A DNA stretch of 40,479 bases from Alphaproteobacteria bacterium. GTDB lineage: Bacteria; Pseudomonadota; Alphaproteobacteria; Rs-D84. The stretch spans positions 1-40,479 of the forward strand of contig SUUM01000007.1 in NCBI GenBank assembly GCA_015062525.1, in the 5' to 3' direction. The notes under the pieces are model-generated. The model was not told the origin of the DNA and did no database searches. It saw only the letters and a program-made list of their open reading frames with translations. Within the stretch, counting starts at the first letter, position 1; each line of letters begins with the position of its first letter. Shown piece after piece: positions 9,080 to 16,682 of this stretch. Both the position numbers and the translations under genes were made by a program.

Positions 9080-10208
9080 AAAACAAACTGTTTTTATTAT
9101 AGCAGGCGAGGTTTCAGGCGACGTCTTGGGCGGGCGCATAATGTCCCAAATGCCGGACACAGATTTTATCGGTATCGGTGGCGAAAATATGACGGCTGCG
9201 GGTCTGAAATCTTTGTTCCCTATGTCGGATTTAGCGGTAATGGGCATTGTAGAGGTTTTGGCCCATGCCCGCACATTAACGCGCCGTATAAAACAGACAG
9301 TTGACGCAATCATCGAAACAAAACCAGATGTCGTTGTGTCAATTGATGCACCCGGTTTCGCAAAAAGTGTTATAAAACAAATTCGCAAATCCCACGATGG
9401 ACAAAAACTGATTGCAGATGGCTTGAAATTCCATCACGTTGTTGCGCCCCAGGTTTGGGCATGGCGACCGGGACGCGCAAAAAAGTACGCACGTACGTTT
9501 GATAAATTGTATGCCTTTTTCGGATTCGAAGTTCCGTATTTTACCAAACACGGCCTGGAAACTGTTGCGGTCGGACATCCAATCGCAGATGGTTTGATTG
9601 GCAAATATAAAAACAATAAAAAAACAACCGAAAAAATTATCACCCTGGTCCCGGGCAGCCGCATGTCCGAGGTTAAAAAGTTGTTGCCACTAATGCGTAA
9701 TATTGCAGAGCGCATGGCGCGCGATGGGTATATGGGTTATAAATTTGTAATCCCAACCGTTGAAACGACATCAGAATACATTCGAAACGAAACGGCGCAT
9801 TGGCGTGTAAAACCAACCTTGGTTCCGTCCAGCGAAAGATACAATATTTATTCAAAAACATATATCGCCATCGCGGCCAGCGGTACCGTATCAGCTGAAT
9901 TGGCAATGTTGCACGTACCAACAATTGTTGTGTATAAGATGAATGCAATCACAACAATAATTGCGCGTATTCTGGTTAAAATAAAATGGGTGTCATTGGT
10001 TAATATTTTATTAAATCGCACTGTGTTTCCGGAATTTTTGGGCCCCGCTGCGACGGTTGACAATATTATGGACGCGGTCCAACAATTAACCATCCCATCC
10101 AAACGTGAAAAAATGATTTCTGATTTAGAATCGGCCGACAAACTGTGGTTGCCTGGCACGAATGGTGCGGCGACGATGATTGCAGACGGCATAAAAAAAT
10201 CCGCATAA
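9069..10208 (+). CDS. lpxB: Lipid-A-disaccharide synthase
   Basis: 379 residues, family 19 glycosyltransferase that joins UDP-2,3-diacylglucosamine and lipid X. Family segments visible are the N-terminal IIAGEVSGDVLGGRIM, the GIGGENM loop, HHVVAPQVWAWRPGR near residue 123, LVPGSRMSEV near 194, and ASGTVSAELA near 273. I chose ATG 9069, which overlaps the lpxA stop, because the sequence upstream in this frame lies within lpxA and lacks family character. The last codons run into the bidirectional terminator. Confidence 0.96.
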   Translation: MPNKKQTVFIIAGEVSGDVLGGRIMSQMPDTDFIGIGGENMTAAGLKSLFPMSDLAVMGIVEVLAHARTLTRRIKQTVDAIIETKPDVVVSIDAPGFAKSVIKQIRKSHDGQKLIADGLKFHHVVAPQVWAWRPGRAKKYARTFDKLYAFFGFEVPYFTKHGLETVAVGHPIADGLIGKYKNNKKTTEKIITLVPGSRMSEVKKLLPLMRNIAERMARDGYMGYKFVIPTVETTSEYIRNETAHWRVKPTLVPSSERYNIYSKTYIAIAASGTVSAELAMLHVPTIVVYKMNAITTIIARILVKIKWVSLVNILLNRTVFPEFLGPAATVDNIMDAVQQLTIPSKREKMISDLESADKLWLPGTNGAATMIADGIKKSA

Positions 10209-10222
10209 TTGCGGATTTTTTT
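10193..10222. terminator. Bidirectional terminator between lpxB and groL
   Basis: A perfect 13-bp stem (aaaaaaatccgca and its complement) with the loop taat has A- and T-runs on opposite sides. It overlaps the 3' end of lpxB and serves the convergent groL as well. Confidence 0.92.
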
Positions 10223-10238
10223 ATTTAGCACAGATGCC

Positions 10239-11858
10239 TTACATCATGCCCGGCATACCGCCCGACATTTGTGGATTAGCAGGCTTTTCATCCGGTATTT
10301 CGGTCATAACCGCGCCGGTGGTCAACATTACGCCCGCCGTAGATGCCGCCGCTGCGATTGCTGTTTTAACAACCTTGGCTGGGTCAATAATGCCCGCCGC
10401 CATCATATCCACATATTCACCGGTCTGGGCGTTATAACCAAAGTTGTAGTCGGATGATTCCATAACCTTGCCCACGACAATTTCGCCAGATGTGCCCGCG
10501 TTTTCAGCAATCTGGGCGCATGGCGCGACGATTGCACGGCGAACAATATCAATTCCAACATTCTGGTCGTTGTTCGCGCCACGCAAATTTTCCAACGCAT
10601 GCGTTGCACGAACCAACGCAATGCCACCGCCCGCAACAATACCATCAGACACCGCCGCACGGGTTGCCGCCAACGCGTCGTCAACACGGTCTTTCTTTTC
10701 TTTGACTTCGACCTCGGTCATGCCACCAACCTTGATAACGGCAACACCACCAACTAATTTTGCCAGACGTTCAGATAATTTTTCACGGTCATAATCGCTG
10801 GTACTTGTTGAAATTAAATTACGGATTTCATCGGCACGTGCGGCAATTGCAGTTTTGTCCCCTGCCCCGTGTGCCAGTAATGTTGAATCCTTGGACACGA
10901 CAACCTTTTTAGCAGAACCCAGCACCGCCGGTGTAATGTTTTCAAACGTCATACCCATATCATCAGACACAACCGTTGCGCCCGTCAGGATTGCGATATC
11001 TTTTAACATTTCTTTGCGACGGTCGCCATAGCCGGGGGCCTTGACCGCGCATACCTTCAGACCACCACGCAGACGGTTCAATACCAATGTTGCCAAGGCT
11101 TCGGATTCGACATCTTCGGCAATAATCAATAATGGTTTTCCAGCCTGGGCAATTGGTTCCAATATTGGCAATAACGCCTGCAAACCCGTAATTTTCTTTT
11201 CAGAGACCAAGATTTGTGCGCCATCAAGTTCGACCAACATTTTTTCGCTGTTGGTGACAAAATATGGCGACATAAAGCCCTGGTCAAACTGCATACCTTC
11301 GACGACATCGATTTCTGTGTCCAGGCCTTTGGCCTCTTCTACTGTAATAACACCTTCTTGACCGACGCGCGCCATGGCGTTTGCAATTTTTTCGCCAATG
11401 TCCGCATCGCCGTTCGCAGAAATTGTTGCGACCTGGGCGATTTCTGCACTGCCTTGAACCGGACGGGCGTGGGCGTCAATGTCTGCAACAACCACAGATG
11501 TCGCCATGTCAATACCACGTTTAACATCCATCGGATTCATGCCGGCGGCGATTACACGGCGCCCCTCGCGGATTAATTTTTGCGCGAGCACCGTCGCAGT
11601 TGTTGTGCCATCGCCCGCGTCATCGCCGGCCTTTTTGGCAACCTCTTGAACCATGCGGGCACCGATGTTTTCAGCCGGGTCTTTTAATGATACCGCACGC
11701 GCCACGGTCACACCGTCCTTGGTTGCGACGGGGGCACCGTATGATTTTTCAATTACAACCGTGCGACCCTTGGGGCCCATGGTGATTTTCACAGCGTTTG
11801 CCAATTTATCAACACCCGCCGCCATTTTATCTGTATCGAAAATAATATCTTTTGCCAT
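10239..11858 (-). CDS. groL: 60 kDa chaperonin GroEL
   Basis: 539 residues, the ATP-dependent folding chamber subunit. It starts [10 protein letters not shown], has the nucleotide-binding [12 protein letters not shown] and [10 protein letters not shown] segments (near residues 25 and 86), and ends with a GGMPGMM tail typical of the family. I use the ATG at 11858; an in-frame ATG at 11882 would overlap groS and adds non-family residues. It follows groS after 16 nt as a two-gene operon. Confidence 0.98.
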   Translation of the reverse strand: MAKDIIFDTDKMAAGVDKLANAVKITMGPKGRTVVIEKSYGAPVATKDGVTVARAVSLKDPAENIGARMVQEVAKKAGDDAGDGTTTATVLAQKLIREGRRVIAAGMNPMDVKRGIDMATSVVVADIDAHARPVQGSAEIAQVATISANGDADIGEKIANAMARVGQEGVITVEEAKGLDTEIDVVEGMQFDQGFMSPYFVTNSEKMLVELDGAQILVSEKKITGLQALLPILEPIAQAGKPLLIIAEDVESEALATLVLNRLRGGLKVCAVKAPGYGDRRKEMLKDIAILTGATVVSDDMGMTFENITPAVLGSAKKVVVSKDSTLLAHGAGDKTAIAARADEIRNLISTSTSDYDREKLSERLAKLVGGVAVIKVGGMTEVEVKEKKDRVDDALAATRAAVSDGIVAGGGIALVRATHALENLRGANNDQNVGIDIVRRAIVAPCAQIAENAGTSGEIVVGKVMESSDYNFGYNAQTGEYVDMMAAGIIDPAKVVKTAIAAAASTAGVMLTTGAVMTEIPDEKPANPQMSGGMPGMM

Positions 11859-11874
11859 TTTTTTGTTCCCCCTG

Positions 11875-12162
11875 TTATTCAATAATTCCCAAAATATCCG
11901 TTTCTTTAATCAGCACATAATCGTGTCCGTCTAATTTGATTTCATTGGCAGATGGTGCCCATTTTGCAAATAAAACAATGTCATTTTCATGAACACTTAT
12001 TGGAACCAATTCGCCACCGTCGCGCAGACCCGCCCCGGTTGCAATCACACGACCACGGGATGGTTTTTCACGTGCGTTGTCCGGGATAATAATTCCACCG
12101 GCGGTTGTTGTTTCTTCGTTAATTCTTTCAAGTAAAACATAATTGTGTAAAGGTTTGAACAT
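11875..12162 (-). CDS. groS: 10 kDa co-chaperonin GroES
   Basis: 95 residues, the heptameric lid of GroEL. It begins [14 protein letters not shown], contains the mobile loop [19 protein letters not shown], and has the DIVLFAKW and [14 protein letters not shown] segments near the end. The length is standard. A CTTAAGGAG-like Shine-Dalgarno precedes ATG 12162. Confidence 0.97.
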   Translation of the reverse strand: MFKPLHNYVLLERINEETTTAGGIIIPDNAREKPSRGRVIATGAGLRDGGELVPISVHENDIVLFAKWAPSANEIKLDGHDYVLIKETDILGIIE

Positions 12163-12195
12163 ATATAAACTCCTTAAGAAAAAACCTGTACGATT

Positions 12196-12242
12196 GATAT
12201 AGTCTGAAATTTATTGATTTCAAGTCTAAATTTTAATATTCT
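12196..12242. promoter_or_regulatory. Overlapping divergent promoters for groESL (minus) and HIT gene (plus)
   Basis: On the minus strand, TTGAAA (12218-12223), a 16-nt spacer and TATATC (12196-12201) read toward groS. On the plus strand, TTGATT (12214-12219), a 17-nt spacer and TATTCT (12237-12242) read toward the HIT gene. The two -35 boxes overlap. A dyad tgaaat-N6-atttca spans the shared centre. No CIRCE element was seen; the CTTGAAA-type -35 would also suit a heat-shock sigma factor (inference). Confidence 0.55.
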
Positions 12243-12267
12243 GAAACAGAAAAACAAGGGGAATGAA

Positions 12268-12648
12268 ATGAAATATGATAATAATAATGTCTTTGCAAAA
12301 ATGATACGCGGTGAAATCCCAACAAATAAAGTCTATGAAAATGATTTCGCGATGAGTTTTTATGATATTAATCCAATGTTCAAAACACATGTTCTGGTGA
12401 TTCCAAAGGGGCCATATCAAAACATACTGGATTTTACGAAAAATGCATCGGCCGATGAACAGGCGGGATTCTGGGATTGCTTTGCACGGACCGCGGAAAA
12501 ATTGGGGATTAATTGCGAATTTAACTGTCTGGCAAACGCAGGGGCAAATGCACCATTTGTAAAGCAATCTGTGTTTCATTTTCACCTGCATTTGGTCGCG
12601 GGCGAACGCACGCCGGCATTTTGTGAATTAGCAACGGAATTTAAGTAA
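12268..12648 (+). CDS. HIT family nucleotide-binding protein (Hint-like)
   Basis: 126 residues. It starts with VFAKMIRGEIPTNKVYENDF, a classic HIT-protein opening, and has VLVIPKGPYQN near residue 47. The histidine-triad motif HFHLHLVAG lies near residue 104. HIT proteins hydrolyse nucleoside phosphoramidates and related substrates. ATG 12268 follows AGGGG at good spacing. It is 2 nt upstream of the YggU-like gene, so the two are probably co-transcribed. Confidence 0.93.
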   Translation: MKYDNNNVFAKMIRGEIPTNKVYENDFAMSFYDINPMFKTHVLVIPKGPYQNILDFTKNASADEQAGFWDCFARTAEKLGINCEFNCLANAGANAPFVKQSVFHFHLHLVAGERTPAFCELATEFK

Positions 12649-12650
12649 AA

Positions 12651-12866
12651 ATGCGCATAAATGTTCGGGTTATTCCACGCGCAAAAATAAACCGGGTCGA
12701 GGTTCAACCCGACGGTGTCGTACGCGTGCATACAACGACCGCCCCAACCGACGGCAAAGCAACCGCAGATGTAATAAAAATGCTGGCCAGGCATTATGGT
12801 GTGCCGAAAACCAGCATTAGATTAATTCGTGGTGAAACGTCGCGCGATAAAGTGTTTGAGATTTAA
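12651..12866 (+). CDS. YggU/DUF167 family protein
   Basis: 71 residues. The pattern VRVIPRAKINRVEV ... VRVHTTTAPTDGKATADVIKMLA ... IRLIRGETSRDKVFEI matches the DUF167 (YggU) fold, a small alpha/beta protein of unknown biochemical role. It is slightly shorter than typical members (about 95). It is the second gene of an apparent HIT-DUF167 pair. Confidence 0.9.
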   Translation: MRINVRVIPRAKINRVEVQPDGVVRVHTTTAPTDGKATADVIKMLARHYGVPKTSIRLIRGETSRDKVFEI

Positions 12867-12870
12867 TTAC

Positions 12871-12899
12871 TTGCATTAAAATCCTGCTTTTGATATAAT
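12871..12899 (+). promoter_or_regulatory. Strong sigma-70-type promoter
   Basis: TTGCAT (12871-12876), a 17-nt spacer and a perfect TATAAT (12894-12899). The predicted start is near 12906, ahead of the structured RNA region and the gene at 13053. Confidence 0.8.
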
Positions 12900-12906
12900 T
12901 ATTACT

Positions 12907-13033
12907 GAATCCGATGGGAATTGGGTTCGGGGCTGTCTGTTATACAACAGGGGAAACCAAAAAACAGCAGAATCATTAAGGATATGATTTACGAACTCCC
13001 CGACCGCCTGAATTTCCATGGCGGTTAATTTTT
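12907..13033 (+). ncRNA. Candidate structured leader RNA or small RNA ending in a terminator
   Basis: About 127 nt between a strong promoter and the gene at 13053. Readable elements are a hairpin ctgtt-atac-aacag, a hairpin aatcat-N7-atgatt, and a closing helix ggttcgggg/ccccgacc (one bulge). A competing helix is gggttcg/cgaactc. The terminator accgcc (13003-13008)/ggcggt (13020-13025) is followed by ttaattttt. The closing-helix 3' strand shares bases with the terminator 5' arm, as in riboswitch expression platforms. No known riboswitch or SRP/6S consensus was recognised. It may be a cis-regulator of the exported-protein operon or an independent sRNA. Confidence 0.6.
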
Positions 13034-13052
13034 CGATAATGAGGGAGATTTA

Positions 13053-13991
13053 ATGCGAATTTCTGTTATGGTTTTGTTATCGCTGTGGGCGGGGGTGGCG
13101 CATGCCAACACCGACCTGAGCGCGGCGATTAAAAATGTCCGCGCGAGTTGCGGAAACATTAGTGCAGAACTGACCGACATGAAAAAAATAGCGGGTATTA
13201 CCACGGCCATAACGGGGGGCGGCACGGTCGCCGGTGGTGTTGCACTGGGAACCGGTATTGCCAAGTCTAAAATAGACAAAGAAATTCATAAAAACGAGGA
13301 ACTGATTGCCGCCCTGGAAGAAGCGGGCGCGGTGCGTGTCACCAGCCTTGATATGTTTTATGAAACTTTTGCGAGTGCCCTGGCCCAGACAGGAACAGCA
13401 AACGGACAATTATATGCCGCCCAATTACGGGTTAAGAAAAACAAACTGGAACAAAAATCTAAAAACCTGGGAAATATTCGTACGGGAACATTGGCGACCG
13501 CTACGGCAACCAATATCGCAGGGGCAATTATGTCCGGTACTAATCGGGTAAAGGGAGATTTGAAGCAACAAATTGATGAATGTTTATCATCGGTTAAAAC
13601 ATTATCGAATATTCGTATGCAGGCACGTATTTCACAAACGGCAACGGATGCCGAGCTGGCACGTGCCGAAGAAATTATTCGCGCATGCGATGCTTGGGCC
13701 ATGGTTGACATTAGTTCAATTAATAAACGTTCAACGGGCGCAACGGTATCAAGTGGTATCGGGGCGGGATTAGGACTTGCCGGCACAATAACATCTGCAT
13801 CGGCAAACTCAAAAGACGTTCGCGATGGCGATGACAAACAGAAAGAAAAGAACCTTAACACCGCGGCAAATGTGTTGGCGGGTGGCACAACGGCGGCCAG
13901 TTTGACCGCAACAATATTTAACGCGACACAAATAAGTGCAATTAAACGTGCGGCAACAGTTGCCGATGAATGCGAGGGGGCGCTGAAGTAA
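13053..13991 (+). CDS. Exported alanine/glycine-rich protein of unknown function
   Basis: 312 residues. A clear signal peptide (about residues 1-19, ending VAHA before NTDL) is followed by helical, Ala-rich sequence. Glycine-rich hydrophobic stretches occur near residues 48-70 (ITTAITGGGTVAGGVALGTGIA), 148-166 and 230-250. They resemble glycine-zipper membrane-inserting helices. Three Cys occur in the mature part before the C-terminal Cys. AGGGAG precedes ATG 13053. The next gene begins 1 nt after the stop, so the two are co-translated. I do not recognise a family; periplasmic or outer-membrane location is inferred. Confidence 0.75.
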   Translation: MRISVMVLLSLWAGVAHANTDLSAAIKNVRASCGNISAELTDMKKIAGITTAITGGGTVAGGVALGTGIAKSKIDKEIHKNEELIAALEEAGAVRVTSLDMFYETFASALAQTGTANGQLYAAQLRVKKNKLEQKSKNLGNIRTGTLATATATNIAGAIMSGTNRVKGDLKQQIDECLSSVKTLSNIRMQARISQTATDAELARAEEIIRACDAWAMVDISSINKRSTGATVSSGIGAGLGLAGTITSASANSKDVRDGDDKQKEKNLNTAANVLAGGTTAASLTATIFNATQISAIKRAATVADECEGALK

Positions 13992-13992
13992 A

Positions 13993-15054
13993 ATGAAAAA
14001 AATGTTTATAATGCTTGTCTGTGCCGTTATGGCCTGGTCGAACGCGTTCGCCCAACCAGACGAACCAGAAATTATTATGTACGAAGCCAATGGGGAAACG
14101 TATTTTATTACGGGTGAACTGTTTGAACAGTTAAAACAAGAGGCGAAAAACACATGTCTGGATGGTGTTAGAAAAGAAGACGGTAAGACAAATCAGTCAA
14201 ATTTAACAACTTTCTATGAGTTGTTGTTGAAACAATGTCGTCATGAACTGGCGGATACGGCCGACCAATTAATAAAAGAAGCCTCTGGCCCACTAGAAAA
14301 AGTAGTGGCGAAGGGACTGTCAAAAGCTGCTGGCGCTATGAACACAGCGTCAAAAGAAGGTTGGATTCCTTTGAGTATAGTAGACGAATATGAATGTTGC
14401 CTACTAACACAGCTAAGCCTGAAAAGTTTTTTACAGCCAAAATCAAACGAGACAACTGCATATCAATACACAATGAATGCAGACATTGATGCATGTATCA
14501 AAAATATAGATATTCGTTCTGATGTCAGTACATGCCCAATAAAAACATCTGTGGAGAGCCAATCCGTTATTGCAGACATGCTGAATATGAATGCAGAATA
14601 TAAAAACAAAACCGTAACTTTTTCTGAAAAACCAGATATAAACCCAGGACAAGTTTTGGTGTTTAATGGTCAACTTTTGGTTGTATGCGACAATGGGAAT
14701 CCAGTATCTATTATTAAACCAGCTTTCTCTGGTTATGTAGCATGCAGAGACGCGGAATTCCAAGCATACCCGAACGTTGGCAGCACGCCCGATGGGATTT
14801 ATTTAGCCCAAAAAGCAAAAGTAGAAAAACGTGCAGACCAGGAATCATGGGGTGGGTACAGAATTCCACTGTTGCCGGCACATCAGACAGAAACCTATGG
14901 TCGAGGAAATATGTATTTTCATGGCACAAACAAAGCGGATAAAAGACGTTCGGGTGGGTGTATCAGTCTGGGGGTGGCAATCGACGATTTTATAGAAGGC
15001 GATTGGTTCAAAAATCATGCCAAAGACCTGTTGATAATTGTGGACACACACTAA
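13993..15054 (+). CDS. Exported protein with L,D-transpeptidase-like (YkuD/DUF2778-type) domain
   Basis: 353 residues with a signal peptide (residues 1-20, ending NAFA). The middle region is Cys-containing and unfamiliar. The C-terminal ~110 residues carry TPDGIYLAQ, then YFHGTNK with His near residue 310 and SGGCISLG with Cys near 323. This is the HG...SxGCI arrangement of L,D-transpeptidase catalytic sites, which cross-link or cleave peptidoglycan. A DUF2778/Tlde1-like relative is also possible. It is co-transcribed with the glycine-zipper protein upstream, suggesting a cell-envelope pair. Confidence in the domain is moderate because the match rests on this short motif. Confidence 0.72.
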   Translation: MKKMFIMLVCAVMAWSNAFAQPDEPEIIMYEANGETYFITGELFEQLKQEAKNTCLDGVRKEDGKTNQSNLTTFYELLLKQCRHELADTADQLIKEASGPLEKVVAKGLSKAAGAMNTASKEGWIPLSIVDEYECCLLTQLSLKSFLQPKSNETTAYQYTMNADIDACIKNIDIRSDVSTCPIKTSVESQSVIADMLNMNAEYKNKTVTFSEKPDINPGQVLVFNGQLLVVCDNGNPVSIIKPAFSGYVACRDAEFQAYPNVGSTPDGIYLAQKAKVEKRADQESWGGYRIPLLPAHQTETYGRGNMYFHGTNKADKRRSGGCISLGVAIDDFIEGDWFKNHAKDLLIIVDTH

Positions 15055-15084
15055 AAAAACACCGCCCATTTTGGGCGGTGTTTT
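15054..15084. terminator. Bidirectional terminator
   Basis: The stem caccgccca/tgggcggtg (15060-15068/15072-15080) has flanking A-run and T-run. It lies between the transpeptidase-like gene and the convergent LOG gene. Confidence 0.92.
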
Positions 15085-15637
15085 AGTATTTCAAAATCTG
15101 CTTTTTTAATTCTGCGACGGTGTCTGCAGTATGCATATTATAAACATCCATGTTGGCAACCATAAAGCCGTGTTTCTTCATATGTCGTATCAATCGCGCC
15201 AATGGATTCCAAAATCCATTCGTGTTCAAAAAGAATAATGGTTTATCAGTTTCACCAATTTGCTGCATCGTCATAATATCTGTTAATTCATTCAATGTGC
15301 CAATGCCACCAGGCAAAATAATAAAAGCGTCTGATTCATTAAACATAATTTGTTTGCGTTCATTAACACCGTCAACAACCTGGACGCTGATGCTGTCATG
15401 GGCGGGTTCCTGCATAGCAATTACGTTATCAGTTGAAACACCAATAACATCGCCACCGTTGTCCAATGCCGCCGTTGCAACCGTTCCCATTAATCCAACG
15501 TCGCCACCGCCAAAGACCATACGAATTCCGTTTTTGGCCAGCATACGTCCAACCGCGCGGGCGTCGCGCTTGAACTGGGGGTCGTCGCCCATCTGATGTC
15601 CGCAATATACCGCAATTGATTTTAATTTTCCCGCCAT
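15083..15637 (-). CDS. LOG family protein (phosphoribohydrolase-like)
   Basis: 184 residues with a Rossmann-like fold. It contains GGGDVGLMG near residue 50 and the signature PGGIGTLNE near residue 109. Members (LONELY GUY; formerly called lysine decarboxylases) cleave nucleoside 5'-monophosphates to base and ribose 5-phosphate. I chose ATG 15637, after AAAGGGAAAAAG; the frame stays open further upstream but that part overlaps tilS and lacks family character. It is divergent from tilS with a 49-bp gap. Confidence 0.9.
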   Translation of the reverse strand: MAGKLKSIAVYCGHQMGDDPQFKRDARAVGRMLAKNGIRMVFGGGDVGLMGTVATAALDNGGDVIGVSTDNVIAMQEPAHDSISVQVVDGVNERKQIMFNESDAFIILPGGIGTLNELTDIMTMQQIGETDKPLFFLNTNGFWNPLARLIRHMKKHGFMVANMDVYNMHTADTVAELKKQILKY

Positions 15638-15686
15638 TTTCTTTTTCCCTTTATTTTTGCAAATTATAACATAAAATACCCATACA

Positions 15687-16682
15687 ATGAACGAAAAGTT
15701 TTTAGATTTTATTCGTAAATATGCCAACCAACGTGTGGCAGTCGCCGTTAGTGGGGGCGTTGATTCAATTTGCATGCTGCATTGGTTGGCGATGGCAAAC
15801 ATAGATATTGTTGCATTGCATGTGCACCACCACCTGCGTGATATGGCAGATGTTGAAGCAGAATACGTTGCCACAACGTGCGAAAAATTAGGTATTCCGT
15901 GCCATATATTCCATTGGACCGACAACAAGCCCGATAATGGTATCGAATCCGCTGCGCGGGTTGCGCGATATAAATTTATGACTGACTTTTGTCATGAAAA
16001 TAAAATCGACGTTTTAATGGTTGCGCATCAGGCGGACGACCAGATTGAAACATTTTTAATGAACCTGGCGCGTGGCAGTGGGGTTGTGGGACTGGCCGGG
16101 ATACAGGCGGAATCATATCGCGACGGGATAAAAATTGTGCGTCCCTTGTTAAATGTTTTTCGGCGCGAATTAATTGAATATTGTCAAAGCAATAACATTA
16201 AATACTTTGAAGACGAAATGAATTTTGACGATAAATATACACGTGTAAAAATTCGTCAAAACCGACATTTACTGGCCGACAAATTGGGGATTTCGGATGA
16301 AAGAATCTTGCTGGCGATTGAAAACCTGGGGCGGGCACGAAACGCATTGGAATCTGATGTCGTGGCGCGGGCGCAGACCGTTTTGTATGATGGGTATGCA
16401 TTGTTTTCTGATTCTTTTCTATTTGACGTGCCGTGCCATATTGGTCTAAAGTTGCTGGGGTTATTAATTCAAACCATCGGGGGGAATGAATATCAGCCGC
16501 GCTTGAATTCGCTGGAATTCGCACTAAGTAAATTGCAAGGCAATTGCCAATTTACATTGGGACATTGCACGATTCGGCGACACGGCAATCAGATTCTAAT
16601 CGTTCCCGAAGGCGCAAAAACAAGTATCAGGAAGAAAAATGAAAAAATTAAAAGACTTGAAAAAAAACAAATTAACAAATAA
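15687..16682 (+). CDS. tilS: tRNA(Ile)-lysidine synthetase
   Basis: 331 residues, an ATP-pyrophosphatase enzyme that converts C34 of the CAU-anticodon tRNA-Ile2 to lysidine, so that it reads AUA as Ile. The PP-loop AVSGGVDSICMLHW lies near residue 19, with HVHHHLRDMADVEA and AHQADDQIETFLMNLARGSG following. It is a short form without the longer C-terminal domains of E. coli TilS. Its 3' end overlaps ftsH by 44 bp. A CAU tRNA that is its likely substrate lies at 37639-37714. Confidence 0.95.
   Translation: MNEKFLDFIRKYANQRVAVAVSGGVDSICMLHWLAMANIDIVALHVHHHLRDMADVEAEYVATTCEKLGIPCHIFHWTDNKPDNGIESAARVARYKFMTDFCHENKIDVLMVAHQADDQIETFLMNLARGSGVVGLAGIQAESYRDGIKIVRPLLNVFRRELIEYCQSNNIKYFEDEMNFDDKYTRVKIRQNRHLLADKLGISDERILLAIENLGRARNALESDVVARAQTVLYDGYALFSDSFLFDVPCHIGLKLLGLLIQTIGGNEYQPRLNSLEFALSKLQGNCQFTLGHCTIRRHGNQILIVPEGAKTSIRKKNEKIKRLEKKQINK

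Noticed and set aside
12163-12267. CIRCE/HrcA operator upstream of groES
   Set aside because: The TTAGCACTC-N9-GAGTGCTAA pattern is not present.
12907-13033. Interpretation as SRP 4.5S RNA or a known riboswitch
   Set aside because: The SRP GGAAG/GCAG core and the TPP, glycine, cobalamin and c-di-GMP signature words are absent.
15638-15928. N-terminal extension of the LOG protein
   Set aside because: It overlaps tilS on the other strand and has no LOG-family similarity; ATG 15637 has a good ribosome binding site.
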